Assembly: GCF_018224885.1 (NCBI RefSeq)
Contig: NZ_JAGTXB010000018.1
Coordinates: 1 to 64,000, forward strand
Direction: 5' to 3'
DNA: 64,000 nt
Source of the DNA: Chitinophaga hostae
GTDB lineage: Bacteria; Bacteroidota; Bacteroidia; Chitinophagales; Chitinophagaceae
How positions within the stretch are numbered: position 1 is the stretch's first letter; every line of letters starts with the position of its first letter. This document shows positions 53,243 through 60,378 of the stretch, in pieces. The notes beneath the pieces are model-generated. The model ran no database searches. It had not been told where the DNA came from and saw only the letters and a program-made list of their open reading frames with translations. Made by a program: the position numbers and the translations under genes.

Positions 53243-54313
53243 TTATACGCGGTAGCAAATGGCGTTGATGTTCATACCTGCACCCACCGAAGCAAACAGG
53301 ATCACATCACCGGCGTGAACAGCCTGGTTCGCGATCTCATTCCTTTTCACCATATCATACAGTGTAGGTACGGTGGCAACAGAGCTGTTGCCCAACACAT
53401 GAATATTCATAGGCATAATATCGGTCGGTATCTCCTTAATACCATATAACAAATAAAAAGCCTTGATAATGGCAATGTCCATTTTTTCGTTGGCCTGGTG
53501 GATAAAGATCTTTTTTACATCCCGGATGTTGATATTTCCTTTATCGAGACAGTCTTTCATAGCTTCCGGCACACGTTTGAGGGCAAACTCATATACCTTG
53601 CGGCCCAGCATTTTGATATAACGGATACGCTTATCCGCTTCCGGGGCATAAGACATGCCCATATAGATATAATTCAGTTCATCGTTGGCATACGACTGCG
53701 CGCTGGCGCTGATAATACCGGCAGCGCTGTTCTTACCTTCCAGCGCTTCCACTATTACGGCGCCGGCGCCATCGCTGAAAATCATGCTGTCACGATCATA
53801 GCGGTCAATAACACGACTCAGCGTTTCCGTACCTATTACCAGGCATTTTTTTGCGAGCCCCGATTTAAAGAAAGCGTCGGCCTGGATCAGCCCCTGAATC
53901 CAGCCAGGACAACCAAACAGCACATCATATGGAATACAGGCCGGGTTACGGATCCCCAGCGCCTGCTTTACCCGCGATGCCAGTGAAGGCACCGCATCCG
54001 ATTGGATAGTATCTGTTAAAACATTCCCGAAATTATGCGCCAGGATGATCTGATCCAGCATCTCCGGATCCACTCCCGCATCTTTGATCGCCACCTTCGC
54101 AGCCGCCACCGCCATCTCCGTGGCGTTCATGTCTATGTCTGCATACCTGCGCTCAGAAATACCTGTTACCTCCTCAAATTTCCGGATAATATCCGCTCCT
54201 TCAGCAGGTATACGCACCTGCCGGTCGCTGTAGAAGTCCTGGTCCAAAAAATCGCTGTTTAATTTTTTGTTGGCAGGGATGAAGCTACCGGTACCGGTTA
54301 TAACTGTTCGCAT
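53243..54313 (-). CDS. 3-oxoacyl-ACP synthase III (KAS III)-like protein
   Basis: 356 aa from ATG 54313 (MRTVITGTGSFIPANKK); ATG 54325 is a near alternative. Thiolase-fold condensing enzyme with the KAS III triad: Cys135 (LFGCPGWIQG), His272 (IHQANEKMD) and Asn309 (LGNSSVATVP). The extended N-terminus (DFLDQDFYSDRQVRIPAEGADIIRKFEEVTGI) differs from housekeeping FabH, so it may make a special acyl starter, ladderane/resorcinol-type lipid or similar product; that is an inference. Followed after about 110 bp upstream by a luciferase-like oxidoreductase on the same strand. Confidence 0.88.
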   Translation of the reverse strand: MRTVITGTGSFIPANKKLNSDFLDQDFYSDRQVRIPAEGADIIRKFEEVTGISERRYADIDMNATEMAVAAAKVAIKDAGVDPEMLDQIILAHNFGNVLTDTIQSDAVPSLASRVKQALGIRNPACIPYDVLFGCPGWIQGLIQADAFFKSGLAKKCLVIGTETLSRVIDRYDRDSMIFSDGAGAVIVEALEGKNSAAGIISASAQSYANDELNYIYMGMSYAPEADKRIRYIKMLGRKVYEFALKRVPEAMKDCLDKGNINIRDVKKIFIHQANEKMDIAIIKAFYLLYGIKEIPTDIMPMNIHVLGNSSVATVPTLYDMVKRNEIANQAVHAGDVILFASVGAGMNINAICYRV

Positions 54314-54423
54314 TGTTTGAATCATAGTTCGATTTTCAGGTTGCCACCTGACAACCCCATTCCATAAAGATACAAACAAATGCCTTTGGGAGGTAGCCAA
54401 TGTCCGCTGCTGCAAACGGATGC

Positions 54424-55434
54424 CTATACGATATGATTAAACAGTTCTTTAAGCAACTGATAAGAGTAAAGCCGTTCGTTCTGATCATAAATATGTGCCG
54501 TCGCTATCACTTCATCCACCTTTGTGTCGTCGAGAAAACGCTGCAATCCCTGTTGTACGGTTCCAGGACCGCCAATAAAGGAACACGACAGCATCTGTTG
54601 CGCATGTGCGGCTTCCTGTTCTGTCCATACACCTTCCATACTATCGATGGGAGGCCCCATACGGCGCAGCTTTCCGCGTATAATACCCAGGAACAACTGG
54701 TAAAAAGAAGTAGCGAGACGGTTAGCTGCGGCATCTGTATCTGCTGCAATCACATTCACGCAGGCCATCGTATACGGCGCCTGTAAAAATTCAGAGGGCT
54801 TGAAATGCTGCCGGTAAATTTTCAGCGCAGCATGTAACTGCGCCGGGGCGAAATGACTGGCGAAAGCGTAAGGCAAGCCCATGGCGGCAGCCAGGTAGGC
54901 GCTGTCTGTGCTCGAACCCAGTATCCAGATCGGGATATCCAATCCCTCTCCCGGAATAGCTCTTACAGGACCCGTATGATTATCAAACGAAAGATATTGT
55001 TGCAGTTCCTGTACCTGCTCGGGGAAATCGTGCCCGGCCCCTAGCCTGTCGCGACGCAGTGCGCGGGCGGTTACCTGGTCGGTGCCCGGCGCCCTTCCCA
55101 GCCCAAGATCAATCCTGTCGGGATACAGGGAGGCCAGGGTACCAAACTGTTCTGCTACCACCAGCGGGGCGTGGTTAGGTAGCATAATACCACCGGAGCC
55201 TACACGGATAGTGCTGGTGCCACCTGCAATATATCCCAGCAATACGGCGGTAGCAGAGCTGGCCACGCTCACCATGTTATGATGCTCGGCCATCCAGAAG
55301 CGCTTAAATCCTAATTTTTCAACGTGTTTTGCCAGCCTCAGACTATTGTGAAATGCCTCTGCAGGCGTCTGTCCTTCCATCACCGGCGCCAGATCCAATA
55401 CTGACAGCGGACGTGTTAATCCTTGCTTACTCAT
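54424..55434 (-). CDS. Luciferase-like (LLM class) flavin-dependent oxidoreductase
   Basis: 336 aa. The family opening is PLSVLDLAPVMEGQTPAEAFHNSLRLAKHVEKLGFKRFWMAEHHNM, then GYIAGGTSTIRVGSGGIMLPNHAPLVVAEQFGTLASLYPDRIDLGLGRAPGTD, the MsnO8/alkanal-monooxygenase-like group that binds FMN. ILGSSTDSAYLAAAMGLPYAFASHF follows. Probably a reduced-flavin-dependent oxidase or reductase; substrate unknown. Same strand as the KAS III-like gene. Confidence 0.92.
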   Translation of the reverse strand: MSKQGLTRPLSVLDLAPVMEGQTPAEAFHNSLRLAKHVEKLGFKRFWMAEHHNMVSVASSATAVLLGYIAGGTSTIRVGSGGIMLPNHAPLVVAEQFGTLASLYPDRIDLGLGRAPGTDQVTARALRRDRLGAGHDFPEQVQELQQYLSFDNHTGPVRAIPGEGLDIPIWILGSSTDSAYLAAAMGLPYAFASHFAPAQLHAALKIYRQHFKPSEFLQAPYTMACVNVIAADTDAAANRLATSFYQLFLGIIRGKLRRMGPPIDSMEGVWTEQEAAHAQQMLSCSFIGGPGTVQQGLQRFLDDTKVDEVIATAHIYDQNERLYSYQLLKELFNHIV

Positions 55435-55544
55435 ACTTCAGACGGTTTATTGGTTCATTCCCGCAAATTTACGACAACGCGCCCGATGCACACGAGCCGA
55501 TAACCTCCAGGTAAGCACCATGATAAACAGGTGAAGTTGGCAGA

Positions 55545-56294
55545 TCAACCCAGCAGCGCGATAAAATCGGTGGCAAAATGATAGGCATCTCCGGGCCAGC
55601 GGGCCGACAGGTAATGGCGGTCCAACACTGTAAAGCCACGCCTGAGATGACGGGCATCGTCGCGCTTCAGGGGTAACGGCCCGGTAAGAAATTGGGCGGC
55701 ATCCTGCAGTTCCGCGGTTACTTCTGCCTGTACCGTTACCGGGTAAGTGAGATAGTAATCTTTCAGCCATAGCCTGGTAAGACGATAAGCCATCAGCTCC
55801 TGCGATTGTAACAAGGCCGTGGTTTTGTAAGTGTGCAACACAGACAGCCCTGTTTGCGGATGTTTACTTCTTGCTGCCAGCACTACACCGTGACAGATAG
55901 CTCCTACCGGTTTTTGCGTCACAAAAAAATGGGACACTACCTGTTGCAGTAAAGCTGATTCGAGGTAAGGCCGTACACCTTTATCATGCCCGCCGGGCAA
56001 CAGCAATGCGTCATAGTTGTCCGCAACAATATCCGTGTATGGTATGGGATTACAGAATGCATCACTGTTAGACATCTGGTGATAAGCCATTACCGCATCT
56101 TTCCGGGCAGTCAGCACCCATTTCCAGATACCCAGGTCCGTTCCTCTCAGCATGCGTAAATCGGCCATGGCGCTGTAACCTCCCGGTGTGGCAAACTGTA
56201 CATCGTATCCCGCTGCCGTTAACAATAACCAGGGGATAGCCGCTTCAGTTGGGTCAAAACCATAATCAGGTAGTGGTACCAGGACTTTCTTCAT
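55545..56294 (-). CDS. DJ-1/PfpI-family protein
   Basis: 249 aa. MKKVLVPLPDYGFDPTEAAIPWLLLTAAGYDVQFATPGG, then YDALLLPGGHDKGVRPYLESALLQQVVSHFF, then the nucleophile elbow VGAICHGVVLAARS (Cys in AICHG) identify the class I glutamine-amidotransferase-like DJ-1/PfpI superfamily. Such proteins include chaperone-like glyoxalases. The C-terminal insertion (YLTYPVTVQAEVTAELQDAAQFLTGPLPL) resembles stress-type DJ-1 homologues. Monocistronic. Confidence 0.88.
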   Translation of the reverse strand: MKKVLVPLPDYGFDPTEAAIPWLLLTAAGYDVQFATPGGYSAMADLRMLRGTDLGIWKWVLTARKDAVMAYHQMSNSDAFCNPIPYTDIVADNYDALLLPGGHDKGVRPYLESALLQQVVSHFFVTQKPVGAICHGVVLAARSKHPQTGLSVLHTYKTTALLQSQELMAYRLTRLWLKDYYLTYPVTVQAEVTAELQDAAQFLTGPLPLKRDDARHLRRGFTVLDRHYLSARWPGDAYHFATDFIALLG

Positions 56295-56390
56295 GCTGAT
56301 GCATTTTGATAATAGGGAAGTCAGGATGAGAAAGATAATGAAAAAGTTTTTAGCCGCCGGTAATTCGTAAATTTAGTTCCAAAATAAATC

Positions 56391-56750
56391 ATGTTGCGCG
56401 ATATTGATACCTGGTTTGAATCCCAGCCGGAACCCGCCAAAGGCTGCCTGTTAGCGCTGAGAGCGCACCTGCTGCAATTAGACCCGCACATTACTGAAGC
56501 CTGGAAATATAGGATGCCCTTTTATTGCTATAACGGTAAAATGTGTTGTTACCTCTGGATACACAAACAACTGCAACAACCCTATATTGGCATCGTGGAA
56601 GGAAAAAACATTATCCATCCCCTCCTGCAGATAGAAAAGCGTGCGCGCATGAAAATCCTGCTCATCGATCCGCGCGAAGATATTCCGATGGATACGGTTA
56701 ACGACATTCTTGGAAAGATGGTGAAATGGTATGCAGCAAAAAAAAGATAA
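56391..56750 (+). CDS. DUF1801-family protein
   Basis: 119 aa. WFESQPEPAKGCLLALRAHLLQLDPHITEAWKYRMPFYCYNGKMCCYLWIHKQLQQPYIGIVEGKNI and the end DTVNDILGKMVKWYAA match the YdhG/DUF1801 pattern of small alpha/beta proteins with an iron-chaperone-like (frataxin-type) fold. Activity unknown. It converges on the glycosyltransferase gene with a 12-bp gap. Confidence 0.85.
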   Translation: MLRDIDTWFESQPEPAKGCLLALRAHLLQLDPHITEAWKYRMPFYCYNGKMCCYLWIHKQLQQPYIGIVEGKNIIHPLLQIEKRARMKILLIDPREDIPMDTVNDILGKMVKWYAAKKR

Positions 56751-56762
56751 ACAGTATACCGT

Positions 56763-57863
56763 CTAACTAAAGATCAATACCGCCAGCAAAATAATATAGA
56801 TCACCAGTTTGATGATCCGCCAGCGGTTAGTGCGGAAATTACGCGGCCGGGTAAAATCGATATTGATACGCTTCATAAAATAACTGAACCGGCCCTGCCC
56901 CATCACGGTCTTAAACATGCCCCATTCGTTACTGCATCTCAGCAACGTCATATAGTACGCTACTTTAGGTTCTTTAAATCCATCCCGTGATGCCCGGATG
57001 TAATTGATCAGTATATCGATCACCGGTATAGCCAGCAATAACATCAGCCATTTCTGCCAGCTGAGAAATATAAAAAATAAAGGCGCACTCAACAGCACGA
57101 GCAACGCCCCTTCTATCGGGTTAGGAAATGCATACCAGGTAAATTGTTTAAAACGGGGCAACAGCAAAGCCATGCCTTCTCCATAACGTTCAAAACGTTT
57201 ATAGTGCGGTTGTCCGTCGTTCCACCACGGATGCGTAACACGGGCTTCCTTTACACAGATAAAACGCGCATTGTTCCGCAAACAGATCTGTGCAGGCAAG
57301 TCTATATCTTCTCCCCCGCCGTTTTTCGGAAAGATGGAAGAAAAACGCAGCTCCTGCATTGCCGCACGGTTATACATCATGTTAGCCGTAACGCCCCACA
57401 TAAATTCCTCTTTCCTCTCCGCAATGGTAAAGATGGTAGTCAGCCCCGCCGCCGTCAGCGCCCGTGTAAAAGCACTCATGGGCGCGGGGAAATCCGTTAA
57501 CCCGATAAATCCTATGGCCTCCCGGTGGGCTTCAATTGCTTCCACATAACGGAAAAGCACATCATCGTCTGCAACAATATCATCATCGAGAAACAGCATC
57601 CATTCGCCACTGCCTGCATTAATCCCCTTGTTACGGCTTTCTGCCGCACCCAGGTTTTCCGGGTTAATAAACAGGTGAATAGCGCCTTCTTCCGCCAAAC
57701 GCAGCATTTCTCTGCCTGGTTTCACCTGCGGATTATCCACCACTACGTAGTAGTTAAACCGCCATCCATTGGGCTTGGGTAAGTGAATCAGTGGGAGCAA
57801 ATACTGTTCATCCAACCGGAAAGAAGGAATAATAATATCGATCGAGTTTGAAAATGTCAACAT
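56763..57863 (-). CDS. Membrane-anchored GT-A glycosyltransferase (family 2)
   Basis: 366 aa from ATG 57863 (MLTFSNSIDIIIPSFRLDEQYLLPLI); an earlier start at 57902 is less likely. GT2 features: NPENLGAAESRNKGI, metal-binding LFLDDDIVADDDVL, GVTANMMYNRAAMQEL, GGGEDIDLPAQ. Membrane segments lie near EGALLVLLSAPLFFIFLSW/KWLMLLLAIPVIDILI and at the C-terminus (IIKLVIYIILLAVLIFS). Probably adds sugars to a surface glycan or glycolipid on the cytoplasmic side. It is not in a glycan-synthesis cluster. Confidence 0.9.
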   Translation of the reverse strand: MLTFSNSIDIIIPSFRLDEQYLLPLIHLPKPNGWRFNYYVVVDNPQVKPGREMLRLAEEGAIHLFINPENLGAAESRNKGINAGSGEWMLFLDDDIVADDDVLFRYVEAIEAHREAIGFIGLTDFPAPMSAFTRALTAAGLTTIFTIAERKEEFMWGVTANMMYNRAAMQELRFSSIFPKNGGGEDIDLPAQICLRNNARFICVKEARVTHPWWNDGQPHYKRFERYGEGMALLLPRFKQFTWYAFPNPIEGALLVLLSAPLFFIFLSWQKWLMLLLAIPVIDILINYIRASRDGFKEPKVAYYMTLLRCSNEWGMFKTVMGQGRFSYFMKRINIDFTRPRNFRTNRWRIIKLVIYIILLAVLIFS

Positions 57864-57915
57864 AGGGCGCGAAGATAAATAACATTCTTTTCGCTTTCGC
57901 AAAGCAAAAAAAATA

Positions 57916-57923
57916 TATATTTG
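57916..57923 (+). promoter_or_regulatory. -7 promoter element
   Basis: TATATTTG matches TAnnTTTG, 35 bp upstream of the small ORF at 57959 and divergent from the glycosyltransferase gene. Confidence 0.45.
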
Positions 57924-57958
57924 CAGCCGTTTATTTGTTAACCTGATAAAATTGCCAC

Positions 57959-58090
57959 ATGGCAGAGGGAGCTTCGATACTCAGCCCTGCCGGCAGGAAA
58001 ACAGAACGCGAAGAACTCGTGATCCGCTCTGCCGATCGTCGTATATCCTTCAAGGTTATATCCAATAAATTTCTGCTGAACGAAGATTGA
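57959..58090 (+). CDS. Small ORF, 43 aa, possibly coding
   Basis: ATG 57959 to TGA 58090. The product begins MAEGASILSPAGRKTEREE and ends SNKFLLNED; charged, no membrane segment or signal. A -7 element lies at 57916-57923 and codon choice resembles neighbouring genes. No recognised relatives. It runs head-on into the minus-strand RNA array, whose first terminator starts 17 bp downstream. Confidence 0.4.
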   Translation: MAEGASILSPAGRKTEREELVIRSADRRISFKVISNKFLLNED

Positions 58091-58107
58091 GGTAAAAATA
58101 AATGCAT

Positions 58108-58170
58108 AAAAAAAGGGGTGGTAAGAATACCTCCCCTTTAATATTTTAACCATATCCTATGAAAAACCTG
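58108..58170 (-). ncRNA. Predicted small RNA, array unit 1
   Basis: -7 TATCTTTG at 58174-58181 (minus). Transcript of about 63 nt ending in hairpin 58112-58139 (AAAGGGG-A-GG paired with CC-A-CCCCTTT, 8-nt loop) and seven T (58108-58114). Direct repeats at 58214-58223 and 58235-58244, dyad 58258-58274. At the -33 position the minus strand reads CAG (58200-58202) instead of TTG, so this unit may be weak or silent. Confidence 0.6.
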
Positions 58171-58375
58171 ATACAAAGATATGCTCCTCTGCATTAGTTC
58201 TGCACGCTGTTTCGTGAACGCATGATATTATCCTGTGAATGCATAAAATCGAGGGATGTTAACCAACACTTAACATGATTTGATGAAGACTGCACGTAAC
58301 AGGAACGCTTAAAAAACAACCGGTAGCAAAAGACTGTGTCCGTGGAAACGCAATGGAGATCAGCATTACAGGAAT

Positions 58376-58437
58376 AAAAAAAGGGGTGGTAAGAATACCC
58401 CCCTTTAATATTTTAACCATATCCTATGAAAAACCTG
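58376..58437 (-). ncRNA. Predicted small RNA, array unit 2
   Basis: -7 at 58441-58448, -33 TTG at 58467-58469, direct repeats 58481-58490 and 58502-58511, dyad 58525-58541. Hairpin 58380-58406 has one base fewer than the other units but still pairs, with a bulged A. This base loss breaks the reading frame seen in the other units, which argues for an RNA rather than a protein product. Confidence 0.65.
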
Positions 58438-58642
58438 ATACAAAGATACGCGCCAACACATTAGTTCAACACGCTATTTCGTGAACGCATGATATTATCC
58501 CGTGAATGCATAAAATCAGGGGACGTTAACCAGCACTTAACATGATTTGATGAAGACTGCATGTAATAGGAACGCTTAAAAAACAACCGATAGCAAAAAA
58601 CTATGTCCGTGGAAATGGAATGGGGATCGGCATTACAGGAAT

Positions 58643-58705
58643 AAAAAAAGGGGTGGTAAGAATACCTCCCCTTTAATATTTTAACCATATCCTATGAAAA
58701 ACCTG
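58643..58705 (-). ncRNA. Predicted small RNA, array unit 3
   Basis: -7 at 58709-58716, -33 TTG at 58735-58737 with an 18-bp spacer, direct repeats 58749-58758 and 58770-58779, dyad 58793-58809, hairpin 58647-58674, T tail 58643-58649. The transcribed part is identical to units 1 and 4. Confidence 0.65.
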
Positions 58706-58910
58706 ATACAAAGATATATTCATCGGCGTTAGTTCAACACGCTATTTCGTGAACGCATAATATCATCTGGTGAATGCATAAAATCGGGGTACGTTAACCA
58801 GCACTTAACATGATTTGATGAAATCTGCACGTAATATGAACACTTAAAAAACAACCGATAGCAAAAGACCGGGTCCGTGGAAACGCAATGGAGATCAGCA
58901 TTACAGGAAT

Positions 58911-58973
58911 AAAAAAAGGGGTGGTAAGAATACCTCCCCTTTAATATTTTAACCATATCCTATGAAAAACCTG
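58911..58973 (-). ncRNA. Predicted small RNA, array unit 4
   Basis: -7 at 58977-58984, -33 TTG at 59003-59005, direct repeats 59017-59026 and 59038-59047, dyad 59061-59077, hairpin 58915-58942, T tail 58911-58917. The DNA further upstream is unique, so the conserved block (59077 down to 58911) defines the minimal unit. Confidence 0.65.
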
Positions 58974-59109
58974 ATACAAAGATATATTCATCGGCGTTAG
59001 TTCAATTTCTTATTTCGTGAACGCATTATTATTCCCGGTGAATGCAAAGAATCGACCGCTGTTAACGCTCCATTAACAAAAAAATAAGCGTGTCAGCCAC
59101 CTTTCTTTG

Positions 59110-60297
59110 CTAATTACCCAGCGTTTTCAATGCGAGGTAAGTCATAAGCCCCGCGCCGGTTTCCAGCGCTTTTTCATCTGCATCAAACGTAGCGGTATGT
59201 AAACCGGATACCATGCCACGGTCTTCATTCCGTACGCCCAGCCGGTAAAAGCAGGCATCGGCTACCTGCGAATAGGAAGCAAAATCTTCTGCTGCCATCC
59301 AGATGTCCAGGTCTTCTACCTGCGCTTTGCCCAGGTAATCGATGGCATGCGCGCGGCTGGCCGCGGTGAGCTTGTCTTCGTTGATCAGAACAGGATACCC
59401 TCTTTCTATGTCAATATCACAGGAGCCTTCCATACCTTCTGCTATGGAGATGGCCATTTTTTTGATCTTTTCATGAGCGCTCGTACGCCAGGTTTCATCG
59501 AGCGAGCGGAAAGTGCCGTATATCTTCACTTCGTCCGGGATCACGTTATTAGCGCCATTGGCGATCATTTTGCCAAAGGATAATACAGAAGGCGACAGCG
59601 GGCTGGCACGGCGGCTCACAATCTGCTGCAGCGCTATGATAATATGACAGGCAATCAGCACCGGGTCTATCCCCAGGTTAGGCATAGCCCCATGGCCCCC
59701 TTTGCCCTTTACCGTAATGGAAATCTCATCGTTGCTGGCCATATACCGGCCGGAGCGGAATCCCACCTTGCCCACCGGCAACTCCGGCATCACATGCTGC
59801 CCCAGGATATGCGCAGGACGAGGATTTTCCAATACCCCGGCCTTGATCATTAAACTGGCGCCGCCGGGAATCACCTCTTCTGCCGGCTGAAAAATAAATT
59901 TTACTGTGCCGCTGAACTCCGGCTTCATACGGGTAAGAATGCCCGCTACTCCTAGCAATGATGCCGTATGTACGTCGTGGCCACAGGCATGCATCACCCC
60001 TTCATTTTGGGAACGGTAGGGTACCTGGTTTAGCTCAAAAATGGGCAGTGCGTCTATATCGGCCCGCAGGGCCACTACCTTATCTGATGGCGCAGCACCG
60101 CCCTGCAATAAAGCAACAATACCGGTATCAGCCATCCTTTCGAAAGGAATATCCAGGGCATGCAGCTTATCTTCTATAAAAGCTGCCGTCTGGTATTCCC
60201 GGTAGGAAAGCTCCGGATGGGTGTGCAGGTGGCGGCGATTCGCCGTTGCCTCCCCCAGCAGTCCGCTGGCTAATTGCCGGATTCTTTCTTTAAGCAT
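59110..60297 (-). CDS. M20-family metal-dependent amidohydrolase
   Basis: 395 aa, cytoplasmic. The N-acyl-amino-acid/hippurate hydrolase type of M20 peptidases: RRHLHTHPELSYREYQTAAFI, VVALRADIDALPI, metal-binding HACGHDVHTA (Cys105, His107), FQPAEEVIPGGASLMI (catalytic Glu140 and metal Glu141), GKGGHGAMPNLGIDPV in the lid domain, and MAAEDFASY. Likely deacylates N-acyl amino acids. Transcription runs towards the small-RNA array, but array promoters are independent. Confidence 0.93.
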   Translation of the reverse strand: MLKERIRQLASGLLGEATANRRHLHTHPELSYREYQTAAFIEDKLHALDIPFERMADTGIVALLQGGAAPSDKVVALRADIDALPIFELNQVPYRSQNEGVMHACGHDVHTASLLGVAGILTRMKPEFSGTVKFIFQPAEEVIPGGASLMIKAGVLENPRPAHILGQHVMPELPVGKVGFRSGRYMASNDEISITVKGKGGHGAMPNLGIDPVLIACHIIIALQQIVSRRASPLSPSVLSFGKMIANGANNVIPDEVKIYGTFRSLDETWRTSAHEKIKKMAISIAEGMEGSCDIDIERGYPVLINEDKLTAASRAHAIDYLGKAQVEDLDIWMAAEDFASYSQVADACFYRLGVRNEDRGMVSGLHTATFDADEKALETGAGLMTYLALKTLGN

Positions 60298-60378
60298 ATA
60301 GTAACAATTTTTCTATACTGTTCCGAGATAAAAATATGGAAAGCAGCAAAAATAGCCGCATTCATACAATTCCGGCGT

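Larger units (their letters stand above)
58108..59077 (-). repeat. Tandem array of four ~268-bp units (small-RNA array candidate)
   Basis: Units start at 58108, 58376, 58643 and 58911 (lengths 268, 267, 268 and a partial of at least 167). All share, in minus-strand order: a dyad GTTAA-N7-TTAAC; a 10-bp direct repeat (ATGCATTCAC then ATGCGTTCAC) with an exact 21-bp period; a -33 TTG (changed in unit 1); a -7 TATCTTTG; an invariant 5' transcribed stretch; and a GC-rich hairpin with seven T. The partial fourth unit keeps every element through the dyad and then diverges, which marks the functional core. Not a CRISPR: unit size and lack of spacers exclude it. Confidence 0.85.

Noticed and set aside
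57938..58153. 71-residue minus-strand frame starting in array unit 1
   Set aside because: Same start as the other array frames, then runs antisense through the 43-aa ORF; no independent support.
58461..58956. Two near-identical 75-residue reading frames (58461-58688 and 58729-58956, minus) starting MVKILKGRYSYHPFF
   Set aside because: They read through the intrinsic terminator of each array unit, the frame is broken in unit 2, and after about 20 residues they run into promoter DNA of the next unit. Treated as shadows of the RNA units.
58108..59077. CRISPR array or MITE
   Set aside because: Repeat length of about 268 bp, only four units, no short spacers, no cas genes, no terminal inverted repeats or target-site duplication.
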